NCBI GenBank assembly: GCA_964388455.1
Contig: CAYMAN010000010.1
Location: 1-64,000, forward strand
Origin: JBBRWO01 sp964388455
Lineage (GTDB): Bacteria > Actinomycetota > Coriobacteriia > Anaerosomatales > JAAXUF01
Direction of reading: 5' to 3'
DNA length: 64,000 bases
This document shows, piece after piece, positions 16,056 to 26,300 of the stretch (positions are counted from its first letter, which is position 1; each line of letters starts with the position of its first letter). Under the pieces are notes generated by a model. It did no database searches and was not told the origin of the DNA. It worked only from the letters and a program-made list of their open reading frames with translations. Position numbers and translations under genes: made by a program.

Positions 16056-17240
16056 TCACGCAGGCAGTGAGAAGTAGAACGTGGAACCCTGGCCGAGCGA
16101 GGACTCTACCCAGATGCGGCCGTGGTGGCGCTCGACGATGCGCTTGCAGATCGCGAGGCCCATGCCGCTGCCTTCATACTTATCACGCGGCTGTAGCCGT
16201 CGGAATATGACGAAGATGCGCTCGTAGTATTCGTCTTCGATCCCGAGCCCGTTGTCCTCAATGGAGAAGACCCACTCCTCACCGACAAGCTTCACGCCGA
16301 GATGAATTCTCGGCGGCTCATCTCGGCGGAATCTAATGGCGTTGGCGATGAGGTTCTGGAACACCTGGCCGATCTGCGATGCATCGCAGTTGACGACCGG
16401 CAGCTCGTCATCGCACGTCAACACGGCTTGGCTTTCGGCGATAGCGACCTCAAGCCCCTTGAGTACATCGTCCAGTGTCGACCCAAGGTTTGCCTCGCAA
16501 AACTCGCGACCCTGAGAGCCCACGCAGGAGTAGGCCAGCAACGCCTGGATGAGCGCCTCCATGCGAGTGGCCCCTTCGACCGCATACCCGATGAAGTCGT
16601 CGGCCTCAGCGTCAAGCTGACCGCCGTAGCGCTTTTTGAGCAGTTGCGTATAGCTGGTGACCATGCGAAGCGGCTCGCGCAAGTCATGCGACGCGACGTA
16701 CGCAAAGCGCTCCAGCTCGATGTTCGAGCGCTCCAGTTCCTCTGACCTGGCTCGAAGCGCCTGCTCGATCTGCTTGCGCTCGTGCAGCTCCTGTTCGAGC
16801 TTGATCGTGCGTTCGGCAACCAGATTCGCCAACTCACTCTTCTCCAGATGAAGCACCCTGTTCACGGTTTTGATCTTTGCCATTGCACGAATCTGAGCAA
16901 TCAGTTCGATCTCATCGACGGGCTTGGCGAGAAATCCATCCGCGCCGACCTCTATGGCCCTTCTTCGGCTTTCGACGTCCGTTCCGAGAGCTGTTACAAA
17001 GACCACCGGGATATCCCGAAGCGCCTCGCTTGCTTTGATCTCCTCGCAGACCGCGTAACCATCCATTCCCGGCATCAACACGTCGAGAAGGATCACGTCG
17101 GGGTCCTCGGCGGCGGCGAGCGCAAGGCCCAACGGGCCGCTCAGCGCGGTGTGTACCTCGGCCGCGGAGACGTGCTCGGATATGAGCGCGGTCAACGTGG
17201 TGAGGTTATCCCTGTGATCGTCGATGGCCAGAATCTTCAT
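16056..17240 (-). CDS. response-regulator / histidine-kinase hybrid
   Basis: A 394-residue cytoplasmic protein: receiver domain at 1-120 (IDDH, phospho-acceptor in VILLDVLMPGMDGY, VTA, K in AKPVD), a coiled coil, then HisKA with SHDLREPLRMV and HATPase with NLIANAIRF and DNGLGI. It most likely receives phosphate from the upstream hybrid kinase and signals onward. ATG 17240 follows AAGGAG and lies one base past the upstream stop, so the two are co-translated. The frame to 17267 is disregarded. Its kinase core is a close paralogue of those in the next two sensors. Confidence 0.9.
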   Translation of the reverse strand: MKILAIDDHRDNLTTLTALISEHVSAAEVHTALSGPLGLALAAAEDPDVILLDVLMPGMDGYAVCEEIKASEALRDIPVVFVTALGTDVESRRRAIEVGADGFLAKPVDEIELIAQIRAMAKIKTVNRVLHLEKSELANLVAERTIKLEQELHERKQIEQALRARSEELERSNIELERFAYVASHDLREPLRMVTSYTQLLKKRYGGQLDAEADDFIGYAVEGATRMEALIQALLAYSCVGSQGREFCEANLGSTLDDVLKGLEVAIAESQAVLTCDDELPVVNCDASQIGQVFQNLIANAIRFRRDEPPRIHLGVKLVGEEWVFSIEDNGLGIEDEYYERIFVIFRRLQPRDKYEGSGMGLAICKRIVERHHGRIWVESSLGQGSTFYFSLPA

Positions 17241-17241
17241 G

Positions 17242-20214
17242 TCACTCCTTCGTGCCGAGCACCGCATTCAGCGTCTCGCCGAGAACGTCCGCGTCGATTG
17301 GCTTGGAAACGTAGCCGTCAAACCCGTGAGCCATTATCGATTCCCGATCCCCGCTCATCGCACTCGCCGTGAGTACGATCACGGGGATGCTGCACAGACT
17401 CTGATCCTTGCGCAGCACCTTCAGCGCAGAAATGCCGTCCATCGCCGGCATCACGATATCCATGAGGATCACATCCGGCACATGTGATCCTGCCTTCTCC
17501 ACAGCTTCCCGACCGTCCTCCGCCTCGACGACGTCGTAGTCCGCCTCGAGCACGGCACGGGCCGCACGACGGTTGTCTGCGTTGTCGTCGACGACGAGCA
17601 CCAGAGGTTTTCCTGACCGGCCAGGACGCGGTGCGACATCAGTCCGAGGGGCAGCGACGGTGACGGCAGCAGGAGCCACCATTCGCTCGACTGCTCCGAG
17701 AAGACCCGCGACGTCGATGTCGCCCTTCTGGATCAGCTGCAGGATGCCGTTCTCCTTGAGGAAGCCCAACTCGTCCTTGGTGACGTGCTTGGCTGTCAGG
17801 ATCAGCACCGGCAGGTGGGATGTCCGCTCATGCCTGCGAATCGAGTCCAGGACCTCGAAGCCGTCGACCTCAGGCATCATCAGATCCAGAATCATCGCAT
17901 CAGGGACGACCTGTTCGATCTGCTCGAGCGCCTCTCGGCCATCACGCGCCACCTGGACGCGGTAGCCGTGGCTGGTCAAGACGTCGGTCATCTGAATGAT
18001 CGCCGGCTCGCTATCCTCGACGAGCAAGATGCACTCGTTGTGACCATCGCCCGCCGGGACGCGTCCAGGCCCGCGGGGAGCGCGCAACTCGTCCTCATCG
18101 GCTTCTGTGATCGGCAGGTTCAGCGTCAACGGCAACCGCAGCGTGAACGTCGAGCCCTCGCCCGGAGTGCTGACCACGGTGATGTCCCCGGAAAGCAGAT
18201 GCGCGTACTCTCTGGCGATGGCCAGGCCAAGCCCGGTGCCGCCGTACTTGCGAGAGGTGCTGTCGTCGGCCTGGCGGAACTCGTCGAAGATGTACGGGAG
18301 CTGATCGGCTGCGATTCCGATTCCCGTGTCGGTCACCATGATCTGGATCTCATCGTCAGACTGAAGCGCTGAGACAGTGACCATTCCGTCCTCGGTGAAC
18401 TTCACTGCGTTGGCGATGAGGTTCTGAAGGATGTGGCGGCACTTCGCGGAGTCGCTGACCACGGGCGCTAGGTCGGGGTCTATCTGGTTGACGAGGCCGA
18501 CGGAGTTCTCATCGGCCTGTGGTGCGACCATCTCGAGGATCTCGACAACCAGCTCTGGGATCGAGAACCGACCGATGCTGAGCTCCTCTTTGCCTGCCTC
18601 GATCCGCGACAGGTCGAGTATGTCGTTGATGAGCGCCAACAGGTTCTTGCCGTTGCGCTCGATCACCTCAAGGTAGCTGTACTCGTTGGTGGGAATTCTT
18701 CCGGCGAGTCGGCGACCCAGCACCCCTGAGAGAGCGATCACCGAGTTCAAAGGTGTGCGCAGTTCATGACTCATGTTGGACAGGAACGCGCTCTTGAGCC
18801 GGTTTGATTCGTCCAGCTGACGTTTCTGCATCTCGAGTTCTGTGTTCTGCTCGGTGAGCTCGCTCGTCTGCGCCGACAGTTCGCGCTTCTGCGCATCAAG
18901 CTCACGATTCTGCAGTTCCAGGCTGTGGGACAACGTCTTGATCCCGCGGACGGCGACGACACCGTTCACGCGCGCGATCAGCGCACCCCACACGTCATCG
19001 ATCATGCGGAGTGTCCCCTCGTCGTAGGCGCGGACGGAGGCCAAGGAGATCACCGCGGCGACCGACTGGCCGTGCGGAATGGGAATCGTGAGCAATTCGC
19101 GCGGTACGAACTCGCCGCTTACCCCCGCGAACGTGAACCGAGTGTCAGCAGGCACATCCGCGAGATGTTGTATGCGCCGAGTGACCACAGCAGCACCCAG
19201 CTCACCGTCATGATCAGTGGCCGAGAACGACGCGCGAGCGCCGGCATCGAGTCCAATCGATGCGAGCAGCTCAAAGGCCGACCCGGATTCGTTCAACAGG
19301 TAGATCGCTCCGACTTGCGATCCCGAGCTCGTCATCAGGGACTGCACGAGCTCTTGGGCGAACACATGAACGTCGTTCTCGGCGAGCATGGCATCGATGA
19401 CCTGCGCTGAGCGTTCGGCCCTGACCACTTGTCCCTGAATCGCATCGGCCATGCTGTTGAACGACGCCGAGAGCATGCCGATCTCGCTGTCCGACACGAA
19501 GTCAGCGCGCGTGTCCAGGTCGCCTTCACCAAACCGCCGAGCGGCGACTGTCAGTCCTTCTAGCGGAGGAACTATTCCCCGCATGACCAGCCAGGATATG
19601 CCGAGCGCCAGGAGAAGGGCGGCTCCTGCCCCCAAAAACAGCCGCAGATTGAGCGATGTGGTGTGGCTCTGCGCATCGGCGAAGAACTTGTCCCCACGCG
19701 CGAGCGCGAACTGGTCAACCGTCAGGATCTGGGCCAGCATGTCGTCCGTTTGCGCACGCTCAACACCCTCGGGACGAAGCCGAGCAGACACCTCTTCGAT
19801 CTTGCCGCTTCGTGCGAGCCTGAGGGTCTCCGCTTGGCTGGCCTGTGTCTCGATCAAGGCAGTTGCGATGGCATCAACGTCCTTCTTGGGGCCGAGGTAT
19901 GCCCCGTAGATCGCGTCGACTTGTTTCTCACTGTCTGCGCCCAACAGCTCGATCTGGCGGGCGATGGCTTCGACTTCTTGGGGGTTTCGGGATGAAGACA
20001 GGCTGGCGATCTGGGCCTGCGCCTTCAGGATGTCGGCGGTCAGCGCACCGATCGCCCTGCGTACCTTGAGTGGATGATTGTAGAGGCCCTCGGTCTCGTG
20101 CCAAATCTGGTTCGATTGGTACCACGAAAACCCGGTGATGAGAACGACGAGCACAGCCAGCATGCCGAACCCCAGCCGTAGCTGTGTTCCGATTTTGAGA
20201 TTCCGCAGCTTCAT
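17242..20214 (-). CDS. hybrid sensor histidine kinase (HAMP-GAF-HisKA-HATPase-REC-REC)
   Basis: A 990-residue membrane sensor. TM1 at about 12-32 and TM2 at about 192-212 flank a helical extracytoplasmic sensor like those of chemoreceptors. HAMP, then GAF (about 285-430), a coiled coil, HisKA (LSNMSHELRTPLNSVIALSG), HATPase (NLIANAVKF, GTGLGLAIA) and two receiver domains follow (MILDLMMPEVDGF, VILMDIVMPAMDGI). It overlaps the CheR gene start by ATGA, so the methyltransferase and kinase are made together. The ligand is unknown. Confidence 0.92.
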   Translation of the reverse strand: MKLRNLKIGTQLRLGFGMLAVLVVLITGFSWYQSNQIWHETEGLYNHPLKVRRAIGALTADILKAQAQIASLSSSRNPQEVEAIARQIELLGADSEKQVDAIYGAYLGPKKDVDAIATALIETQASQAETLRLARSGKIEEVSARLRPEGVERAQTDDMLAQILTVDQFALARGDKFFADAQSHTTSLNLRLFLGAGAALLLALGISWLVMRGIVPPLEGLTVAARRFGEGDLDTRADFVSDSEIGMLSASFNSMADAIQGQVVRAERSAQVIDAMLAENDVHVFAQELVQSLMTSSGSQVGAIYLLNESGSAFELLASIGLDAGARASFSATDHDGELGAAVVTRRIQHLADVPADTRFTFAGVSGEFVPRELLTIPIPHGQSVAAVISLASVRAYDEGTLRMIDDVWGALIARVNGVVAVRGIKTLSHSLELQNRELDAQKRELSAQTSELTEQNTELEMQKRQLDESNRLKSAFLSNMSHELRTPLNSVIALSGVLGRRLAGRIPTNEYSYLEVIERNGKNLLALINDILDLSRIEAGKEELSIGRFSIPELVVEILEMVAPQADENSVGLVNQIDPDLAPVVSDSAKCRHILQNLIANAVKFTEDGMVTVSALQSDDEIQIMVTDTGIGIAADQLPYIFDEFRQADDSTSRKYGGTGLGLAIAREYAHLLSGDITVVSTPGEGSTFTLRLPLTLNLPITEADEDELRAPRGPGRVPAGDGHNECILLVEDSEPAIIQMTDVLTSHGYRVQVARDGREALEQIEQVVPDAMILDLMMPEVDGFEVLDSIRRHERTSHLPVLILTAKHVTKDELGFLKENGILQLIQKGDIDVAGLLGAVERMVAPAAVTVAAPRTDVAPRPGRSGKPLVLVVDDNADNRRAARAVLEADYDVVEAEDGREAVEKAGSHVPDVILMDIVMPAMDGISALKVLRKDQSLCSIPVIVLTASAMSGDRESIMAHGFDGYVSKPIDADVLGETLNAVLGTKE

Positions 20215-21089
20215 CGGTCATCCTTCAAGTCGAGTTTGCGAAAGACCGGGGCCACCGGAACCACCGATCGAAAACCGCCCATGCACCTCACGGTACTGCG
20301 CTCTGCCTCGCCGGTCACCAGATAGGCACCGGGCCGCAGACAACCATGAACCTTCCTCAGAATCGAGAGTTGTGCCTCGGGCATGTAGTAGATGAGCATG
20401 TTGCAGCACAGCACGATGTCGAAGCCGCCAAAGATACTCGCCGGCGGGCACGACGAGTTGTCGTCGAGCAGGTCGTAGGCAGAGAAATCGACTGCACGTC
20501 GCAGCTCGGGCACGACTCGGTAGGAGGACCCCTCGGCCGAGAACCACCGTTTCAGCCGCCGCAGCCGGACGTTTCCCACCTCAGCCTCGGTGTACAGGCC
20601 CTCTCGCGCGGTGGCGAGTGCCGACTCCGACACATCGCTCGCGATGACACGAAACGGAATCTCACAGCCGAGTGACTCGGCAAGCTCCAAGAGCTCGATT
20701 GCGATGGAGTAGGCTTCCTGACCTGCGGAACATCCCGCCGACCAGATCCGAATCTCCGACCCGTCGGTCCCGGCCTTGTGGCGAAGGATCGCGGGTAGGA
20801 CGGAGTGCCCGAGCAGGGCGAACGTCAGCGGTGCCCTGAAGAATTCGCTGTAACCGACCTGTAGTGATCTGACGAGCTCCTCGACCTCAGCACTCCGACT
20901 TCCGAGGATGGCGAGATACTCCGCTGAGGTCGCCGAGGAGGTGGCAGCGATACGCGCGTTCAGCGACTTGGCCAGAAAGGTCGCGTCGAGGGGCGACAAG
21001 TCCACCCCGCAGGCCGCGCTGATGCTCGCGGACTGATGAGCCAGCGAGGTGGTCGAGAACTGGGCCGCCCCCATCTGCTTCGGTACCAT
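20211..21089 (-). CDS. CheR-type protein-glutamate methyltransferase
   Basis: A 292-residue SAM-dependent enzyme. The helical N-domain is followed by SLQVGYSEFFRAP, the SAM motif IRIWSAGCSAGQEAYSIAI, FRVIASDVSESAL, and FDIVLCCNMLIYY, all diagnostic of CheR. The usual beta-subdomain is present in part. It is linked to the hybrid kinase below rather than to a chemotaxis operon, so it may modify that MCP-like sensor or have been reused as a signalling partner. Confidence 0.92.
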   Translation of the reverse strand: MVPKQMGAAQFSTTSLAHQSASISAACGVDLSPLDATFLAKSLNARIAATSSATSAEYLAILGSRSAEVEELVRSLQVGYSEFFRAPLTFALLGHSVLPAILRHKAGTDGSEIRIWSAGCSAGQEAYSIAIELLELAESLGCEIPFRVIASDVSESALATAREGLYTEAEVGNVRLRRLKRWFSAEGSSYRVVPELRRAVDFSAYDLLDDNSSCPPASIFGGFDIVLCCNMLIYYMPEAQLSILRKVHGCLRPGAYLVTGEAERSTVRCMGGFRSVVPVAPVFRKLDLKDDR

Positions 21090-21180
21090 TCCCAGCTCCC
21101 TGCGACACGTCCCGATTCGCGACGACCCCCCTATTGGAATACTACCGCAGCGCCCACGAGGACGGAATCACCGAATCACG

Positions 21181-23238
21181 TCACACAGGCAGTGAGAAGT
21201 AGAACGTGGAACCCTCGCCCGGCTTCGACTCGACCCAAATACGGCCATGATGACGCTGGACGATGCGCTTGCAGATCGCCAAGCCCATCCCGCTTCCCTC
21301 GAAGTCGTCTCGCGACTGAAGCCGCTGGAAGATGACGAATATTCGGTCGAAGTACTCAGGGTCTATACCGAGGCCGTTATCCTTCAGTGAGAATACGTGC
21401 TCCTCGCCCGCTCGCTCGACTCCGAGGTGAATCCTCACAGGATCCTCTCCGCGGAACTTGATCGCGTTGGCAATGAGATTCTGGATGATCTGGGCGATCT
21501 GGGGCGCGTCGCACACGACCGTCGGCATCGTGTCATGTGTCAGCGTGACGTCATTCTCGGCGATGGCGACTTCCAGTCCCTTGAGGACGCCGTCGAGCAC
21601 CGGCCCAAGATCGGTTTCCTTGAACGGATTCCCGTGCGAGCCGACGCGGGAGTACGCCAGGAGGTCGTCGATCAACGCTTCCATGCGCGCAGCACCATCC
21701 ACCGCGAAGCCGATGAAGTCATCAGCATCCGCATCCAGCTGCCCCGCATACCGCTTCTTGAGCAGCTGCGTGTAGCTGGTGACCATCCGGAGCGGCTCGC
21801 GAAGGTCGTGTGATGCGACGTAGGCGAACCGCTGCAGCTCCATGTTCGAGCGCTCGAGTTCCTCTGTGCGTTCGCGCAGGGCCCGCTCGGCCCTCTGTCG
21901 CTCCGTGACATCGGCGAGAATGCAGTGAGTCTGCTTGAAGGTCCCGTCGGGGTTGTGGCCGACGCGTCCCTCGAATGCGATTGTGCGTCTGGCACCGTCC
22001 TTGCGGAGCATCTCGAACTCGGAATGAATCTTCCCGCGCTCCTTGAAGAGGGGGAACCGCTCCCGGAACGGCTCCACGAACTCCGGCGCCAGGAACTCCC
22101 CAAACCACCTGCCGACGACCTCGCCATACTCGTAGCCCAGGATCGCGAGCCATTCTAAGTTGACCTCGAGAAAGCGCCCATCCTCATCGAGCGATTGGTA
22201 CCCAAGTGGTGCGTGCTCGAACAAGACCTCGAACCGCTGCTCGCTCTCCAGCAACGCGAGCTCAACCTGCTTGCGGTCGGTGATGTCCTGGACGAATCCC
22301 GTGATGGCTACCAGCTTTCCGCTCTCGTCGAGCTCGCGTTCCCCTTCTGAATGCAGCCAGCGAGTCGCTCCGTCCGCTGTGATGATCCGGTAGTCCAGCG
22401 AGGTCTGTATCCCGTCAGCCGACAGGGCCATGTCGACTTGGCGGACTCGCTCGCGGTCGCCGGGGTGAATGGACCTGTTGACGGCGATATCGACGTCGCC
22501 GTCCGGTGTGTCCAGCTCCAGGTCGAAGATGCGATACATCTCGTCTGACCACTCGCGCACGCCAGACTCGAGCTCGATTCGCCAGCTGCCAAGGCGCGCC
22601 AAGGCACCCGTCTTGCGCAGCAACGTCGATTGCATCTCGATGCGGGCAGAGTTGCGCGCGATCAGCTCGGCATCGCGGCGAAGCGTCTCGTCCGCAGCAA
22701 CTTGCCGAGATATGTCGACCAAAGTCACACGCAGGAGCGACTTCCCGTGCGGCGTCTTGGACTTCGCGGCGTCAAGACGAACCCACTGCGGATCACCTTC
22801 CGTTCGAGCGAGCCGAAACTCCTTGGGCAATACGAGATCGTCCGCTTGCGCATGCGCCAGGAACGCCGAGAGTTCGTCATGCTGTTCGATGGAGATGAAC
22901 TGGCTCAGGCGTCGTCCGGGCAGAGCGCCACGGGGCACCTGAAATATGGCCGCCGCAGTCAGGTTTGATTCCGAGATGCGCCCGGCATCGTCGACCGAGA
23001 TGTAACCTACGGGGGCGAGATCGAAGAGTTCGAAGTAGCTCGCCCGTGAGGTCTCGAGCTCGGCTTGTACCTGGCGCAACTCCTCGTTCTGCATCTCGAG
23101 TTCAATCTGGTGCACCCGCAACTCGTACAGAATCTGTGCGACATCCTCAGGTGGGATGGGCGCCGCGGCACTTTCGCTCACGCTCGCCTTCTCTTCAGCG
23201 AGTCGCCTCGCTTCGGCCTTGCGCGTAGTCTCGTCCAT
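21181..23238 (-). CDS. multi-PAS sensor histidine kinase
   Basis: 685 residues, no membrane segment. A coiled N-terminus with DVAQILYELRVHQIELEMQ is followed by three PAS/PAC modules (about 70-180, 200-320, 325-445; the second and third end in FVQDITDRK and ILADVTERQ), HisKA (SHDLREPLRMVTSY) and HATPase (NLIANAIKF, GSGMGLAICKR). There is no receiver, so a separate response regulator must exist; the hybrid at 16056 is a candidate. Cytoplasmic redox or small-ligand sensing is likely, but no haem or flavin signature could be assigned. The gaps on both sides (about 90 and 130 bp) contain no gene. Confidence 0.9.
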   Translation of the reverse strand: MDETTRKAEARRLAEEKASVSESAAAPIPPEDVAQILYELRVHQIELEMQNEELRQVQAELETSRASYFELFDLAPVGYISVDDAGRISESNLTAAAIFQVPRGALPGRRLSQFISIEQHDELSAFLAHAQADDLVLPKEFRLARTEGDPQWVRLDAAKSKTPHGKSLLRVTLVDISRQVAADETLRRDAELIARNSARIEMQSTLLRKTGALARLGSWRIELESGVREWSDEMYRIFDLELDTPDGDVDIAVNRSIHPGDRERVRQVDMALSADGIQTSLDYRIITADGATRWLHSEGERELDESGKLVAITGFVQDITDRKQVELALLESEQRFEVLFEHAPLGYQSLDEDGRFLEVNLEWLAILGYEYGEVVGRWFGEFLAPEFVEPFRERFPLFKERGKIHSEFEMLRKDGARRTIAFEGRVGHNPDGTFKQTHCILADVTERQRAERALRERTEELERSNMELQRFAYVASHDLREPLRMVTSYTQLLKKRYAGQLDADADDFIGFAVDGAARMEALIDDLLAYSRVGSHGNPFKETDLGPVLDGVLKGLEVAIAENDVTLTHDTMPTVVCDAPQIAQIIQNLIANAIKFRGEDPVRIHLGVERAGEEHVFSLKDNGLGIDPEYFDRIFVIFQRLQSRDDFEGSGMGLAICKRIVQRHHGRIWVESKPGEGSTFYFSLPV

Positions 23239-23366
23239 CGTCCCCCGACTCCTCGCTCCGTCGTAGTGATCGCGTAGGAAATGCCGTTCTCGTCGACAAG
23301 CGCGGTCGCTGTCAGCGTGACCTCCACATGTCCGCCATTCCGATGAACTCGCTCGACGCTGGTGAG

Positions 23367-26300
23367 TTAATGCGCCGTTTTTGATGGCGGCACCATGGCC
23401 TGAGTCGGCTCGAACGGCAACGAGAAGTAGAACGTCGCCCCCTCGCCGGGCTTCGATTCCACCCAGATGCGACCTCTGTGACGCTCGACGATTCGCTTGC
23501 AGATCGCAAGCCCCATTCCGCTACCAACGTAGTCGTGTCGCGTGTGCAGCCGTTGGAAGATCACGAAGATGCGATCGAAATACTCGGGCTCAATCCCTAT
23601 GCCGTTATCACTGACCGAGAACACCCACTCGTCTTCGCCCTGCACGACGCCTATGTGGATTCTCGGCGGCGCCTCGCCGTGGAACTTTATCGCGTTTGCG
23701 ATCAGGTTCTGGAAGACCTGCGCCACCTGCGTACGGTCGCAGATCAGTGTGGGCATCGGGTCACTCGTGACCTCCGCGCCACTCTCGGCAAGAGCAACCT
23801 CAAGACCCCTCAGGGTGAGGGCAAGCGTTTCTTCCAGATCAGCCCGGGCGAAGGCCGCGCCCTGAGAGCCCACGCGCGAGAACGCAAGCAGGTCCTCGAT
23901 CAGCGACTCCATGCGCGCCGCACCGTCGACCGCGTACTCGATGAACTCGTCGGCGTCAGAGTCCAGCTGCCCCGCGTAGCGCTTCTTCAGTAGCTGCGTG
24001 TAGCTGGTCACCATGCGGAGCGGTTCGCGCAGATCGTGCGACGCCACGTACGCGAACCGCTCCAGCTCCGTGTTGGACCTGAGCAACTCTTCCGTACGGG
24101 CCTTCAAGACGCGCTCGACGCCCTTGCTGTCGGTGATGTCCTGGATGACGCCGAACATCCGCACAACCTGCCCGGATGCGTCGAACTCCAGCATTCCCAT
24201 ACCGTGAACCCAGCGCTCGGCACCGTCGGACAATCGCACAATCCGATACTCGTGATCGAAGGAGTTGCGGTCGCGCAACACGTGCTCCTGCATGTACACG
24301 AGCATCTCAGCACGCTCGTCAGGATGAACGATTCCCACCCATCCCTCGATGTCGCGGACATACTCCTCACCGATGCCGAATATCTCGTCGAGCGCCGCCG
24401 AGGGAGTCCATATCCCGGTGCGAGCGTCGAGCACGTAATGCCCTAGATGAGCGACGCGCTGCGATTGGACCAACAGCTGCTCGCTGTCCCGCAGAGCACA
24501 CTCAGCAGCTTTGCGATCTGTGATGTCTGCGACGACTCCGGTCAGCCGAGCGGGTCTGCCCTCTGCATCGGTGTCAAGGCTTCCGGCCTCCGCCCACACT
24601 GTGCGCACCGATCCGTCAGAACGCACGATGCGATACTCCAAAGGTATGGGATTTCCGTCGGATGTCACCGATTCGTTCGACGCCTCCACGGCAGCCCTGT
24701 CGTCTGGGTGGATGGCGCTCCCGATGACTTCGCTCAGGTCGCCGGTGAACTCGTCCTGGTCGATGCCAAAGATGCGATACATCTCGTCTGACCACTCGAG
24801 CTGGTTCGTGTCGATGTGCCACACCCAGCTGCCCACGTGCGAAACCGCCTGCGCCGCACGAAGCCGGGCCTCGCTTTCCCTGATGGTCTCCTCGGCGAGT
24901 TTGCGCTCGGTGATGTCTTGCACGAAGCCGACAAAGGCGACAACCTCACCGTGCGCGTTGACCTCGGGCTCGCCCTCGCCGTGAATCCAGTGAAGGGTCC
25001 CGTCCGGGTGAAGTATGCGGTACTCCATCGGCCGAGGAATACGCTCCGCAACCGCCGCAGCCCGCTCCTGATGCATCCGCTCGCGGTCCTCGGGTATGAT
25101 CGCCGACTCGATGACCTCTGTGAGATCGCCGCTGAAATCGCTCGCGTCGTGGCCGTAGAGGCGTAGCGTCGCTACGGGTCCCGTGACCCTGCCGGTAGCC
25201 AGATCGAGCCGCCAACTGCCCATCAGGGCGGTCGCCTGAGCCTGCTGCAGCGCGGCCGCCGTCTGTCTGCTCTGGGTGATGTCGGTGTGACCGCCGATCA
25301 TCCGCGATGCGGTGCCATCGGCCGAACGCTCGACCACGCGCCCCACCGACAGCACCCACACCCAGTGACCACTGGCGTGACGCAGTCGGAACTCGTCGCG
25401 ATACTCGTCGATCTCACCGCGGATCATGGCATCGATCAGCTCAAAGATCCGAGCGCGGTCCTCCGGGTGCATGCGCTCGACGAAGCCCGTGAGATCGAAC
25501 GTGAGCCGTGACGTGTCCTCTCCGAGCATCGTCCAATATTCCGGCGAGACGGTGGCCTTGCCGGTGATCAGGTTGAGGTCGAAGAGGCCCTCACCGGTGG
25601 CCGACAGCGCGAGGCTCAGCCGAGCCGCGTTCTCGCGCAACTCCTCCTCTGCGCGTTTGCGCTCGGTGATGTCCCAGATGAGGTCGGCGAGACGGGCGAC
25701 GCTTTCAGTGTCGACGGCGTCATAGTCGGTCTCCTTGTTGCCCACACCGATGATGGCGACCACCATGCCGCCCCTGATCACCGGCACCGTGAGCTCCCGC
25801 ACGAGGCTTGCATGCCCCTCAGGCAATCCCTTCCTGTCCGTGAGCGACGCGTAGTCGTTGTGGATCACCGGAGTGCGCAAGCGTACACAATCCGCCCACA
25901 CACCTGCCGAGGCGACCGGGTAGTGCGATCCCTTGCCCTCGGCGTTGCAGAACTCCGCCTTGGTTCGAGTCGACCAGTTCTGCAGAGTCAGACTGAGCTG
26001 ATCGGCGTTGACGAAGTGGTAGAAACCTATCTTGCTGCCGGTAAGTAGTTCAGCCTCATCGAGCGTCTTCTCGAGCATCTCGTCGAGCGAACAATGATCC
26101 GAGAACTCGATGAGCCTAAGACGCGCCTCGGCGCTTGCCGCGCTCCTGGCCAGGTGGTCTTGAGCCAGTTTCCGGTCGGTGATGTCGCGCGTGATCCCAT
26201 GCACCTCGACGCGATCCGTATCCGGATCCAGCCTGTAGCTCAGGACCACCTCGGTCCAGTACAGCGAGCCATCCTTGCGCACTTGCTGGAATTCATTGGT